Positions 1 to 7,943 of a stretch of 48,607 nt of DNA are shown here, one piece after another. Both the position numbers and the translations under genes were made by a program. The notes under the pieces were generated by a model, which did not search any database, was not told where the DNA came from, and saw nothing but the letters and a program-made list of their open reading frames with translations. Location: contig CAJWXK010000002.1 in the NCBI GenBank assembly GCA_913048995.1, positions 1 through 48,607 on the forward strand. Reading direction: 5' to 3'. The number at the start of each line of letters is the position of its first letter. Positions within the stretch are counted from its first letter, which is position 1. Origin of the DNA: an uncultured Synechococcus sp. (GTDB lineage: Bacteria; Cyanobacteriota; Cyanobacteriia; PCC-6307; Cyanobiaceae).

Positions 1-27
1 CACCACCCTTCTCACACACACACACCG

Positions 28-57
28 AGCCCCTCCGCAAGGAGGGGCTTTTTTTTG
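28..57 (+). terminator. Rho-independent terminator
   Basis: A perfect 9-bp GC-rich stem (AGCCCCTCC paired with GGAGGGGCT) closes a GCAA tetraloop and is followed by a run of eight or more T. It ends a plus-strand gene that lies outside the window. The CA-repeat just before it (12-25) is unremarkable. Confidence 0.92.
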
Positions 58-182
58 CCTTCAAGTCAAGATTGCAAAGTGCACACGGGGCCCTGCTCTG
101 TGCTTGATGCTGCACCTGGTAAATTTTGAGCTTGCCTTTCCTGTTTCACCCCTCTAGGACTGGCTTTTACCGTTTAGAGGGC

Positions 183-407
183 ATGAATTCATCTCTATCG
201 CCTCTTGAAATCAGAGAAATACTAGATTGGGAAGATGCCGATCTTGCCAAGCTCGACTCCTCTATTCTTGGTCATACTGAGGAGGTCATTCTCTTAAAGT
301 TAAGGAGCATGCGTGAAGAAATAGATGCGCTTAATCAGCTACTTCAACGCCGTAGAATTACTGCAAATATCACAGCGGCCAATCTAAGAAGTCTCTTTTC
401 TTTGTAG
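183..407 (+). CDS. Small hypothetical protein (74 aa)
   Basis: I do not recognise this gene. The ATG at 183 is preferred over an upstream TTG because it has a GAGGG Shine-Dalgarno-like sequence just in front. The product is acidic at first and mostly helical, with a leucine-rich stretch at about residues 30-55 (EEVILLKLRSMREEIDALNQ) that could form a short coiled coil. It has no signal peptide, membrane segment or cysteines. It resembles in length and style the conserved short proteins of picocyanobacterial flexible regions. It stands alone behind the terminator at 28-57. Confidence 0.5.
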   Translation: MNSSLSPLEIREILDWEDADLAKLDSSILGHTEEVILLKLRSMREEIDALNQLLQRRRITANITAANLRSLFSL

Positions 408-510
408 ATGACTGCTTGCTGGCCTGCTTCAAATCTTGGCTATTGAGAAGCAAACGTAGCTTGCGATCGCGAAGTTGCCTCCGCCTTGGGTTCAGTAAAT
501 AGCGTCGGAT

Positions 511-547
511 AAAACGAAGAATCGTCATCAGATTCACTCTTCGTTTT
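511..547. repeat. Perfect 10-bp hairpin
   Basis: AAAACGAAGA at 511-520 is the exact reverse complement of TCTTCGTTTT at 538-547, with a 17-nt loop. The plus-strand arm ends in four T, so it could act as a weak terminator for an upstream transcript, but the stem is AT-rich. Confidence 0.5.
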
Positions 548-708
548 CATGATGGGCAGACTCCAGCCCCTGCGTAGCGAAATAATTACACCTAAAAGAA
601 TCAAATGATCTACTTGCAAGTGCTTGATGTTGCGGCTGCGCCAATGCCTCTGTGCTGGCTTCCTGGCAATTGAGAAGCACTTGCAAAAAGCGGCCTATTG
701 CCGTACAT

Positions 709-723
709 TGAGATGAATTCTCA
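709..723. promoter_or_regulatory. Possible CRP-type operator upstream of the regulator gene
   Basis: TGAGA-N5-TCTCA is a dyad-symmetric site 18 bp before the start of the CRP-like gene at 742. Dimeric CRP/FNR proteins bind such short dyads, so autoregulation is plausible. The adjacent GTACATTGA at 703-711 recurs in the ferritin promoter at 2313-2321. Assignment to a particular protein is inference. Confidence 0.3.
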
Positions 724-741
724 ATTGCAATACCAGTCTCG

Positions 742-1335
742 ATGTCGTTTCGGTTCTTGCCGGATGAGCCCGTTGCTTCGATCAAGCTGAGGTCAGGTCA
801 GACCGTGATGGTTGACCCCTCGGCCAGGCAGGGCGGCACCTGTCTGGAGGTGATCGATGGAGTGGCAAGGGTTTATTGCCCTTGTGAGGAGACCGAGGGC
901 ATGACCCTTGCCTTCCTCCAGGAAGGAGACCAGCTCTGCACTGATCGTCTTTGCAGTGAGGGCATTTGCGTTGAAGCCCTGACGGCTCTCTGCTTCCGCA
1001 GCGATGCAGATGTCAATCCCGACACTGGATACGACCCCGTTAATGAGTGGACCTTGCAGCTGCTGCGTATTCGCCATCTCGGTAGTGCTGAAAAGCGCCT
1101 ACATGCCTTGCTTGCTCTCTTGGTGAATCGACTCGGTCGTCGTTGTGGAGATTGGTGTGACCTGCCCTTTCGAATCACCCATGACCGTATTGGTGAGCTG
1201 ATTGGCTCCACCAGGGTGACTTCAACACGATTGATCTCCAAACTGCGTAGCGGTAATCAACTGGACACTCCTCCTGGAGAGTCGAGCCTCCGTCTTGCTG
1301 CCACGTTGATCGAATCTGCGCCTGCAGTTGGTTAA
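742..1335 (+). CDS. CRP/FNR-family transcriptional regulator
   Basis: This 197-aa protein has a degenerate N-terminal cyclic-nucleotide-like beta domain (about residues 1-85) and a C-terminal winged helix-turn-helix. In the latter, residues around 143-168 (FRITHDRIGELIGSTRVTST) match the DNA-recognition part of CRP/FNR proteins. It is shorter than classic CRP (about 210-230 aa), and residues typical of cAMP binding are not evident, so the effector is unknown. It sits near ferritin and a second CRP-like gene in an iron cluster, which suggests a role in iron or redox response. The ATG at 742 gives the expected N terminus. A small GTG-started gene follows without a gap. Confidence 0.82.
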   Translation: MSFRFLPDEPVASIKLRSGQTVMVDPSARQGGTCLEVIDGVARVYCPCEETEGMTLAFLQEGDQLCTDRLCSEGICVEALTALCFRSDADVNPDTGYDPVNEWTLQLLRIRHLGSAEKRLHALLALLVNRLGRRCGDWCDLPFRITHDRIGELIGSTRVTSTRLISKLRSGNQLDTPPGESSLRLAATLIESAPAVG

Positions 1336-1632
1336 GTGAAACAGCTTTACTCCTACACAATTGCCTGCTCCGACACGCTCATCGGCAATTTATGCAGGCA
1401 ATTTGATTGCATTCTGGGCCAGCAACGCTCAACAAGTGCATTGGTTAATCAATGCACAGATGCAATTTTACTGACGAGACTCGAGGGGGAGCTGAATCTT
1501 CTCAAAGATCAAGCCATAAGATTACAGAAGATAGTGCTATCCCCCTCGATGGACGATATGTCTGATCAACTTTCGATTGACTTCCTTCGGGAGGTCAGTC
1601 GACGCACCTTGAGACTATTTAGTTGTTATTGA
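1336..1632 (+). CDS. Hypothetical protein (98 aa) downstream of the CRP-like gene
   Basis: I do not recognise this gene. It starts with GTG immediately after the stop codon of the CRP-like regulator, so the two are probably cotranscribed and translationally coupled. The protein is soluble, with predicted helices (for example TRLEGELNLLKDQAIRLQKI at about residues 47-66) and four cysteines, two of them near the N terminus. Its 3' end overlaps the ferritin gene, read from the other strand, by 14 bp. It may be a small partner of the regulator, but nothing in the sequence shows this. Confidence 0.5.
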   Translation: MKQLYSYTIACSDTLIGNLCRQFDCILGQQRSTSALVNQCTDAILLTRLEGELNLLKDQAIRLQKIVLSPSMDDMSDQLSIDFLREVSRRTLRLFSCY

Positions 1633-2224
1633 AGCGTTCTCCCAGGTAGAAGGGATTGTATTGGCCGTTGGTGAATTCTGCATCAAGGATCAAAAGAGCT
1701 GCTTGTTGCTCTCCAGCAAAGCGAACTCTTCCAAGCAGGTGTGCAAACAGGTTCTCTGATTGAATCTGCCCCTCCATAATCGGATCAAGGAAGACGATTG
1801 TCCGATTATCTGATGCTCGTTCAGCTTGGGAATAGAGTTGTTGCAGTGAAGCAGTTACATCAGCCTCGAGCAGAAAGGAAGCAGCCATCACATCCTCGAA
1901 GCTGTCCCAGCTTTGTCTAGGTGCAGCGACCTCTTCCAGTTGGACGGTCTGTCCACGGGCAATCAAATAATCAGCGAAGCTGGCTGCATGGGTTGCTTCT
2001 GACTGAGATTCTTGCTGGAAAAAGCGAGAGAAGCCACGTAATTCACGTTCGCCAAACCACAGTGAATTCGCGAAGTAGAAGGCGCTGGCCCGGCGCTCCA
2101 TGGTCAAGTGCTGAAGCAGGCCCTCTAAAAGAGCCGGTTCCATCGGTTGGGCCATCGCGCGACCAGATGGCCCAACTGAAACTGAAGGAACAGTGGTGCT
2201 GCCTTGAGCTTGCAAATTGGTCAT
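1619..2224 (-). CDS. Ferritin (iron storage)
   Basis: The 201-aa product carries ferroxidase-centre residues of non-haem ferritin: E43 with Y50 in MERRASAFYF, and the E76-x-x-H79 pair in SEATHAASFADYL. Two more helices follow, with E-rich segments near residues 110 and 145. Ferritins oxidise Fe(II) and store Fe(III) in a 24-subunit shell in the cytoplasm. The roughly 25-residue Ser/Pro/Gly-rich N-terminal extension is longer than usual for bacterial ferritins. Nearby fur, futABC, flavodoxin and IsiA/Pcb genes place it in an iron-economy cluster. Its promoter region holds the dyad at 2302-2318. Bacterioferritin is less likely because no haem-ligand methionine context was noticed. Confidence 0.88.
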   Translation of the reverse strand: MTNLQAQGSTTVPSVSVGPSGRAMAQPMEPALLEGLLQHLTMERRASAFYFANSLWFGERELRGFSRFFQQESQSEATHAASFADYLIARGQTVQLEEVAAPRQSWDSFEDVMAASFLLEADVTASLQQLYSQAERASDNRTIVFLDPIMEGQIQSENLFAHLLGRVRFAGEQQAALLILDAEFTNGQYNPFYLGERFNNN

Positions 2225-2301
2225 CGGCGTAGCCTCAAATCGAGTGGAAGGGCCTTTTGTACCTTAACTTTTACACATTAGAAATAGAAGGCGATTGATG
2301 C

Positions 2302-2318
2302 ATGTATCAAATGTACAT
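2302..2318. promoter_or_regulatory. Dyad in the ferritin promoter
   Basis: ATGTA-N7-TACAT is a perfect inverted repeat about 80 bp upstream of the ferritin start codon. Its centre holds TATCAAATGT (2305-2314), a 10-mer found again upstream of flavodoxin at 8237-8246. It resembles, but does not match, the NtcA consensus GTA-N8-TAC, because the spacer between GTA and TAC is 7. A CRP-like regulator encoded on either side of ferritin is the natural candidate to bind it. Confidence 0.4.
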
Positions 2319-2506
2319 TGACAAATGCTGAAGCTGCATTAAGGTTGTAGGCTGCTAATGCTTCAAAACGTTGGCGAAAGAGGTCAAGCTTCAGATCCAG
2401 GTTGCATCAAGCAATCGAAAGAAAGGTTGCAAGAAGCAGAAATGTTCAAAATGGAAGGGAGGAAAATGTCGCTGCGGTCGCGAGTGAACTAAGGCGAGAT
2501 GTTCAG

Positions 2507-3082
2507 TTAGTAGTCAAAATGTCTATCAACGATCATGGCGTCAATGTCCATGAGGCGACTGGAGATGAAGAATCCTCCATGCGCTGGATCGACTGTGAGG
2601 TCTTGATTCTTTCTAAGTAATGTAATTTGTCGTGTAATGGTTCCTCTACTGGTTGCAGCCATTTCAGCCATGCGTGAATGGCTAATCCAGAATGGCAAGC
2701 TGTAGTTGTCTTGATGCCTGAAGCCAAACTTTGCAACCAAGAGTTGGAATAATGCAATGATTCTGGCATCAGCTCTGACGAGTTGGCGTACCAGGTGCAT
2801 ATCAATCAGCCAGTCGTGGATGATTGACGTCTGGTTCGTTTGAGATGACTTGTTGAACCGGCTGTCGGTCAATGCTTCCAAGCCCAGGCTGGCTCCGGAA
2901 ATTGGCTCAATGCACTGAACCTCTCCGGGCGAGCAAAGGGCTAGGGTGACATCTTCGGCATCGCTGCCAAAGTCTCCATATACCCGCAGAATTCCCTGTT
3001 GCAGACGAAAGCAAAAAGGTTCTGTGATGCCTGAAATTTGAAGAACTTCTTTCTCCCCAAGTTCGTGGGCGACGCCAGGCAA
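2507..3082 (-). CDS. CRP/FNR-family transcriptional regulator (second copy)
   Basis: This 191-aa protein has a short N-terminal sensor-like beta domain and a C-terminal winged HTH. At about residues 132-155 the sequence FWISHSRMAEMAATSRGTIT corresponds to the recognition helix region. It is a distant relative of the regulator at 742: both are short, lack obvious cAMP ligands, and have the same order of SLPFWISH/DLPFRITH followed by the HTH. The start used is TTG, as no better upstream ATG exists. It lies downstream of the small gene at 3206-3484 on the same strand, 123 bp away. That gap contains the hairpin GAGCAA-GCTT-TTGCTC around 3125-3140. Confidence 0.8.
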   Translation of the reverse strand: MPGVAHELGEKEVLQISGITEPFCFRLQQGILRVYGDFGSDAEDVTLALCSPGEVQCIEPISGASLGLEALTDSRFNKSSQTNQTSIIHDWLIDMHLVRQLVRADARIIALFQLLVAKFGFRHQDNYSLPFWISHSRMAEMAATSRGTITRQITLLRKNQDLTVDPAHGGFFISSRLMDIDAMIVDRHFDY

Positions 3083-3205
3083 TTCTTAAAGCTTCAGGGG
3101 CAAGGTGACTATTGTTCTGCGCCGAGCAAGCTTTTGCTCAAGCAGGTATACGCAAATACGTTTTAAATCTTGCCTGCAGAGGTATAAAATGATACTCCAA
3201 AGGAG

Positions 3206-3484
3206 TTAGCGCTGATTGTGGTCGCTTGCTTCCGTGCGCATCCATAGGGTCGTGCCTTGGTCAAGGATTCGCAGGGACTCAAGGTGCTCTGCCGTTAGAG
3301 CTGTTGCGTCTTCAATGGAATGCTCAAGCGATAGGTATGAAATTCGACTAAGGCACCAGTCTTGGAGAGTTTCTAGTTGATCCATCCGCTGAGCCTTGAT
3401 GGCTTGAGGGGAATCCACAATCGTTTTTCCAACGGATGTCAAAACAGTACTTAGCTGTATGCCTTTGTCTTGTTCGGGTTGCAC
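3206..3484 (-). CDS. Hypothetical protein (92 aa)
   Basis: I do not recognise this gene. It has a GTG start at 3484 and no signal peptide or membrane segment. It has a helical middle (RMDQLETLQDWCLSRISYLS at about residues 33-52), two tryptophans and one cysteine. It is read divergently from fur and lies upstream of the second CRP-like gene on the same strand. Its place between two metal or redox regulators suggests an accessory role, but this is only context. Confidence 0.5.
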   Translation of the reverse strand: MQPEQDKGIQLSTVLTSVGKTIVDSPQAIKAQRMDQLETLQDWCLSRISYLSLEHSIEDATALTAEHLESLRILDQGTTLWMRTEASDHNQR

Positions 3485-3640
3485 GATTTGGATTTATTGA
3501 TGATGAAAGTTCATGTCATCGTTGATACTTAACCTCTGCTGGCCTGGCTGGTGTGGAACTTGAGGCCTTGGTTTAAGGGCGTAATAAAGGGTTGGCCTTC
3601 TCTCAATAAGCCCTACTATTAAGAACAGGCGCGACCATCC

Positions 3641-4102
3641 GTGGCTGTTTCGGGCAATCTTCGCCAGGACTTGCATGGTCGTGGACAGCGGCTGACCCCC
3701 CAGCGTCAGCGCGTGCTTGACCTGTTTGAGCGCATGGGTGCTGGACATCACCTCAGCGCAGAGGACGTTCATCAGCAGCTTCTCAAGGCAGACGCGCGTG
3801 TTTCGTTGGCCACGGTCTACAGGACGCTTCGCCTCCTCTCCTCCATGGATCTTCTCCATGAATTGGAGCTGCCAGAGGGAAGTCGCCGTTTTGAACTCGC
3901 TAATGCAGAAGACGACGAGCACCACCACTTGGTGTGTGCGGTTTGCGGTCGAACAGAAGAGTTTGAAAGTCAGGCTGTCCTTGATGCCGGAGCCAGTGCC
4001 GCCGAAATCAAGGGTTTCACGCTGCTTAGCTCCCGACTTACGGTGAGAGGTTTGTGCCCCTCCTGCGCTGCTTTGCAAGGTGGCGGGAGCAGTGAATCTT
4101 GA
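3641..4102 (+). CDS. fur: Ferric uptake regulator Fur
   Basis: The 153-aa protein has the Fur-family layout. An N-terminal winged helix includes LATVYRTLRLLSSMDLLHEL at about residues 56-75. A metal-sensing loop DDEHHHLVCAVCGRTEEF follows at about 91-108, and a C-terminal CPSC motif completes the CxxC...CxxC structural zinc site. Fur with Fe(II) represses iron-uptake genes. The start is GTG at 3641. The stop overlaps the TTG start of the iron ABC ATPase by 3 bp, so fur and futC form one transcription unit. Being placed with the iron transporter, flavodoxin and antenna supports iron rather than zinc or peroxide sensing. A separate Zur-like gene lies at 21433-21813. Confidence 0.87.
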   Translation: MAVSGNLRQDLHGRGQRLTPQRQRVLDLFERMGAGHHLSAEDVHQQLLKADARVSLATVYRTLRLLSSMDLLHELELPEGSRRFELANAEDDEHHHLVCAVCGRTEEFESQAVLDAGASAAEIKGFTLLSSRLTVRGLCPSCAALQGGGSSES

Positions 4103-5169
4103 CCCCGTTTTTAGACGTTCACAAGCTCTGGCATCGGTATCAAACCAGCGAGTGGTCACTGCAGAACATCAGTTTTCAGTTGCCAGCTGGTCAGCTCCTC
4201 GGTTTGTTGGGCCCTTCCGGTTGCGGCAAGACAACACTGCTGCGGTTGATCGCCGGTTTTGAGCGGCCGTCCCATGGCGCAATTGCGATTGATGGACGCG
4301 AGGTCGCTTCCTCTCAGCGCTGGTTGACACCTGAGCGGCGGGGCGTGGGCATGTTGTTTCAGGACTATGCGCTCTTCCCCCATCTCAGTGCTTGGCAGAA
4401 CGCTTGTTTTGGGCTCAGGCCTCGCGCAGATCAGTCTCGTGTGGCCTGGCTTATGGAATTGCTAGGTCTGTCAGGACTTGGCAAACGGTTTCCGCACGAG
4501 CTCTCAGGCGGCCAGCGGCAGCGACTTGCTTTGGTGCGTGCGCTGGCGCCCAACCCTCAGTTGCTCCTGCTGGATGAGCCCTTCTCGAACCTTGATGTTG
4601 ACGTGCGTCTGCGGCTTCGTGGGGAGTTGCCTCGGGTGTTGAGAGAGTGTGGCGTCACGGCAGTGATGGTCACCCATGATCCAGAGGAGGCTCTAGCAAT
4701 TTGTGACGAGGTGGCCGTGATTTCAGGTGGCCTTTGGCATCAGTGCGCTCCCCCACGTCAACTCGTGGCTCGTCCGGCAACGAGTTTTGTGGCGAGCTTT
4801 GTGCTTCAGGCCAATGTCATGAAACCGTCTGACCTCATTCCCTTACTCTCTAGTCAGCAACAGGATGCTCTGAGTCGTTTAGATCAGTGCGACAGCAGCG
4901 CTTTGCTTGTACGTCTGGAGGACTGCCGCGTTGATCTAAATCCTTCAGGTTCTGCAGAAGTGCTTTCCCGAGAATTTCTTGGCCACGAGTGGATGTATCA
5001 AGTCAGGCTCAGCACTGGCCAGCGTTTGAGGCTCAAAGTTGGCCTTGATCAGGATATTGCTCCCGGCCAGCGTTGTGATTTCAGCCTGCAAGGCTGCTGG
5101 ACCCCCCAGCTGATCCATTGCCAAGCCGAGGAACCAGAAGCACCGTTGCAACCAGCCCCAAAAGCATGA
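4099..5169 (+). CDS. futC: Iron(III) ABC transporter ATP-binding protein
   Basis: The 356-aa protein has a Walker A (GPSGCGKT, residues 38-45), an ABC signature (LSGGQRQRL, 135-143), Walker B with catalytic glutamate (LLLLDEP, about 155-161) and an H-loop (MVTHDPEEA). A C-terminal domain of about 130 residues matches the regulatory domain of FbpC/FutC-type ATPases. It powers ferric-iron import through the FutB permease with FutA as binding protein. It starts with TTG inside the last codons of fur, so it is coupled to fur. Its last 89 bp overlap the end of futB on the opposite strand. A spermidine or sulfate ATPase is possible by fold, but the neighbours indicate iron. Confidence 0.85.
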   Translation: MTPFLDVHKLWHRYQTSEWSLQNISFQLPAGQLLGLLGPSGCGKTTLLRLIAGFERPSHGAIAIDGREVASSQRWLTPERRGVGMLFQDYALFPHLSAWQNACFGLRPRADQSRVAWLMELLGLSGLGKRFPHELSGGQRQRLALVRALAPNPQLLLLDEPFSNLDVDVRLRLRGELPRVLRECGVTAVMVTHDPEEALAICDEVAVISGGLWHQCAPPRQLVARPATSFVASFVLQANVMKPSDLIPLLSSQQQDALSRLDQCDSSALLVRLEDCRVDLNPSGSAEVLSREFLGHEWMYQVRLSTGQRLRLKVGLDQDIAPGQRCDFSLQGCWTPQLIHCQAEEPEAPLQPAPKA

Positions 5170-6784
5170 TCAACAGGGCCGGGGCGATCGCTGCTCCGAG
5201 ACGTTCATCACCTGCATATTGAAAAACCCTGACCGCAAGGGTGTCGAAATCAAAGGGTCTCAAGGCAAAGGTCAGGGGTAGTTCTTTGACCGTGTCCACA
5301 AAAATCAGTAAGCCCCCTAAGAGCATTGGGCTTCGCAGTAAGGGAAGGTGGATCCGCTTAAGGATGCCTGGCCATTTCTCTCCAAGGCTTGTGGCTGCTT
5401 CTTCCACACTGGGAGGTAGACGTTCCAAGCCAGCATCAAGTCCTCCTTTGGCGACGGCGATAAAACGATTCCCATAGCCAAAGAGCAGCAGCAGCATCGG
5501 AGGCACTCCCAATGGAGCTAACAGCAACAGCATGGCGATGGCCAGAACTGTTCCAGGGACTGCATAGCCAAGGCTTGCTGTAAACATCAGTCGTTTAAGA
5601 AATCCTGGTGCGGTCCATCGGTTTCCAATTGAAAAAATCACTGCCATCGAAGTGGCAATTACAGCGCCAAGCAGGGCCAAAGTCAGGCTGTGAGTGCTGA
5701 GGGTCAGCAGTTCAGTGAGTGATTCATTGCGTATCTGATCAAGGCTGCTAAACAGCCATACCAGTGGCAGGCCAAGACTGATGCAAGGCGGAATAAGGCA
5801 TAGCAATTGCGCCGAGAGTGCCCTCCATCCTTGGAGATCCCAACCTTCTCCTGAGTCTGTGGGCCCTCCCATATCCCAGCGTCGGCTCCGTCGCCGTTGC
5901 CATCGCTCAGCAATGATCAGCACCGCTACCACCATCAGGGCCATCAAGGCCAGTGCCACTGCGCCTTGAGGGTCGTCTTCTCCTTGCCAACGTTCTAGTA
6001 GCCCTGTTGAGAGAGTCGGCAAGCCAAGCAGTTCGACGGCGCCAAACTCATTGATGACCTCCATACCCGTGAGCGCAACTCCAGCCGCAACTGCGGGTAT
6101 GGCCATTGGCAGACTGACCCTTAGAAAACTTCTCCATGGCCCGAGTCCAAGACTTCGGGCAGCCTCTTGTTGGCGTCGACCACTAAGTCGAAAACTGTCT
6201 CGGGTCAGCAGGACGACGTAAGGAAGGTTGGCCAGGGTGAGCACGGCAATGCACCACCCCAGACCGTGAATTTGTGTGCCCTCTCGACTGCCGAGATCGA
6301 GTAGGACCGCTGCCTGAAGATAGGCGGGGGTTGCAAGGGGCAGAAGTTGCCCAAAGGTCAGTAGAGGTCTGCCAGGGAAGCGGCAATTGGCTGTCAGCCA
6401 GCCGATTGCCGTACCCAGAACGGCCACACCCATCCCAACGAAGAAAACCAATAAAACCGTGTTGCTGAATTGCTCAGCTCCATCGATGCCGATACTTAGA
6501 AGATTGCCCTCCCCGCTGAGGCTGAAGCCCAGCAAAGCCACAAACGGCAGAAGATTGATGCAGGCAGTAGTCGCCAGAATCAGGCTGAGTCCTGGTCTTG
6601 CAGGGAGCCAGTGCCTTTTCAGGGGTGTGTCCAGGCGAATGCCTCCATTTGAAGTGCGGCCTGATGCCTTGTGGCTTCCGGGTCCTGGCTTCTGAGCTGA
6701 CACCACGTGGCTTAACGGTGCCTGACCTCTTGAGATCGGTCCGTTTGATGAATCCGAGTCGAGGATGGCGCTCAGTTGATGCAA
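5081..6784 (-). CDS. futB: Iron(III) ABC transporter permease
   Basis: The 567-aa inner-membrane protein has about 12 hydrophobic segments in two homologous halves. Each half carries an EAA loop for ATPase contact: QEAARSLGLGPWRSFLRVSLP in the first half and VEEAATSLGEKWPGILKRIHLP in the second. This two-in-one layout is typical of FbpB/FutB/HitB permeases. A hydrophilic N-terminal tail of about 55 residues precedes the first segment. The start is TTG, as no upstream ATG is in frame, so the tail length is uncertain. The gene follows futA on the same strand but is separated from it by a terminator and a second hairpin. It converges on futC with overlapping coding ends. Confidence 0.86.
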   Translation of the reverse strand: MHQLSAILDSDSSNGPISRGQAPLSHVVSAQKPGPGSHKASGRTSNGGIRLDTPLKRHWLPARPGLSLILATTACINLLPFVALLGFSLSGEGNLLSIGIDGAEQFSNTVLLVFFVGMGVAVLGTAIGWLTANCRFPGRPLLTFGQLLPLATPAYLQAAVLLDLGSREGTQIHGLGWCIAVLTLANLPYVVLLTRDSFRLSGRRQQEAARSLGLGPWRSFLRVSLPMAIPAVAAGVALTGMEVINEFGAVELLGLPTLSTGLLERWQGEDDPQGAVALALMALMVVAVLIIAERWQRRRSRRWDMGGPTDSGEGWDLQGWRALSAQLLCLIPPCISLGLPLVWLFSSLDQIRNESLTELLTLSTHSLTLALLGAVIATSMAVIFSIGNRWTAPGFLKRLMFTASLGYAVPGTVLAIAMLLLLAPLGVPPMLLLLFGYGNRFIAVAKGGLDAGLERLPPSVEEAATSLGEKWPGILKRIHLPLLRSPMLLGGLLIFVDTVKELPLTFALRPFDFDTLAVRVFQYAGDERLGAAIAPALLIMLLGLVATVLLVPRLGNGSAGGSSSLAG

Positions 6785-6808
6785 GTGCCTCTCAATTGTA
6801 TTAGGCGA

Positions 6809-6844
6809 TACCTCCTTTTCCTGCCTCAGCGGGAAAAGGAGGTA
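6809..6844. repeat. 13-bp hairpin between futA and futB
   Basis: TACCTCCTTTTCC (6809-6821) pairs perfectly with GGAAAAGGAGGTA (6832-6844), leaving a 10-nt loop. On the minus strand it follows the futA terminator and lies 25 bp upstream of the futB start. It has no T-tract, so it may act as an mRNA-stabilising or translation-controlling structure rather than a terminator. Confidence 0.55.
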
Positions 6845-6888
6845 AAAAGGCCCTCCGATCAGTCAGCAGTGCTGCTTGATCGGGGGGC
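6844..6888 (-). terminator. Terminator after futA
   Basis: On the minus strand a 12-bp GC-rich stem (6877-6888 with 6850-6861, one G-T pair) carries an extra short CAGCA/TGCTG stem in its loop. It is followed by CTTTTT (6844-6849). It lies 7 bp past the futA stop. It would make most transcripts contain only the binding-protein gene, with futB expressed by read-through or its own promoter. Confidence 0.75.
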
Positions 6889-6894
6889 TCCAGC

Positions 6895-7935
6895 TCACTT
6901 CCAGCCGTTGGCTTTCATGAGCTCTTTGGCCTGCTTGTTCTTGGCACCGAGCTGCTCGATTGAAACCCCATCAGCTTTGAAGGTCCCCCAGCTCTTCAAG
7001 ATGGAATTGTCGCCAAAACCCTTGACTGGATATTCGAAGTTGGCTGCGGCGTAACCCTTGCCGGAATTGGGAGAAGCAAGGAACTCGATCAGTTTCAGGG
7101 CTGCTTCAGGGTTGTCAGACGAAGCTGTAACCCCTGCGCCACTCACATTGACGTGGGTGGGGTTGGGGAACACAACTTTGACTTTTTCAGCTAGAGCCTT
7201 GTTGTCTTCTCCTTTGCGTCCGCCGAGCATCCTGCCAACGTAGTAAGTGTTTACTACGGCTACGCCACAGGTGCCTTTGCCAACAGCCTGAACCTGAGGC
7301 GTGTCTTTAGGAAAGAATTCCTGGCTCACGTTTGCGGCCATGCCGCGAATCCATTTTGCTGTTGCAGCTTCGCCGCGCAGGATGATTTGATCAGCTACGA
7401 GTGATTGGTTGTAAGGGCTTTTGCGGTTGCGTAAGCACAGCTTCCCTTTTAGTGCGGGGTTGGCCAGATCCGCATAGCTTTTGATGCTGGCAGGGTCGAC
7501 GATGTCAGGATTAACGATGGGTACACGAGCTCTGCGGGTCAGCGCGTACCACTTGCCGTTTGGATCGCGAAGGTTGGCAGGAACCATCCTTTGCAGTTTC
7601 GGAGAAATGCTTGGACGGAAGAGGCCGGCGTTGGAGGCTTTGACCAGGCGGGCAGCATCAACAAGAACGAGTACATCAGCTGGGCTGTTCTCACCCTCAC
7701 TCTCAAGACGCTTGAGAAGCACCTTGTCCTTGGCTTCTAAAACTTTGATTTTGATTCCTGGATTTTGTCTCTCAAACTCTCGATAGAGCTCCTTATCCGT
7801 GTTGTAGTGCCGGCCGCTGTAGACACCAAGTTCGATGTTCTGCTGAGCCTGCAGAGGACGGATGGACGGTGAAAGGATCAGGGCGGTCGCTGTCAGACCA
7901 CTGAGGGCCAGAAAGGAGGTGGACAGGCGCAACAA
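6895..7935 (-). CDS. futA: Iron(III)-binding periplasmic protein
   Basis: The 346-aa protein starts with a signal peptide (about residues 1-30, ending SIRPLQAQQ). It continues as a class II binding protein of the FutA/IdiA/FbpA family: NIELGVYSGRHYNTD at the mature N terminus, a conserved hinge region, and GVAVVNTYYVGRML with the paired tyrosines that bind ferric iron. It captures Fe(III) in the periplasm for FutB and FutC, or protects photosystem II as IdiA does. No in-frame ATG exists after the upstream stop, so a TTG start is inferred. A palindrome upstream (7944-7960) is a good Fur-box candidate, and a terminator follows the gene. High iron-stress expression is expected. Confidence 0.9.
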   Translation of the reverse strand: MLRLSTSFLALSGLTATALILSPSIRPLQAQQNIELGVYSGRHYNTDKELYREFERQNPGIKIKVLEAKDKVLLKRLESEGENSPADVLVLVDAARLVKASNAGLFRPSISPKLQRMVPANLRDPNGKWYALTRRARVPIVNPDIVDPASIKSYADLANPALKGKLCLRNRKSPYNQSLVADQIILRGEAATAKWIRGMAANVSQEFFPKDTPQVQAVGKGTCGVAVVNTYYVGRMLGGRKGEDNKALAEKVKVVFPNPTHVNVSGAGVTASSDNPEAALKLIEFLASPNSGKGYAAANFEYPVKGFGDNSILKSWGTFKADGVSIEQLGAKNKQAKELMKANGWK

Positions 7936-7943
7936 AAGATCAA

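Larger units (their letters stand above)
408..741. other. Intergenic region with several inverted repeats
   Basis: No convincing gene is seen here. The stretch contains a HIP1-type octamer GCGATCGC at 463-470. It also has a perfect 10-bp hairpin (511-520 with 538-547), a 12-bp inverted repeat (614-625 with 675-686) and a 10-bp inverted repeat (667-676 with 718-727). The last two share bases, so they cannot form fully at the same time. The sequence leads directly into the CRP-like gene at 742 and probably holds its promoter and control sites. Confidence 0.55.

Noticed and set aside
534-785. Open frame on the minus strand
   Set aside because: It covers inverted repeats and the start of the CRP-like gene, and its sequence has no protein-like features.
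2304-2316. NtcA site at ferritin
   Set aside because: GTA and TAC are separated by 7 bases rather than the required 8.
2402-2620. Open frame on the plus strand overlapping the second CRP-like gene
   Set aside because: It is mostly antisense to a well-supported regulator and has no recognisable domain.
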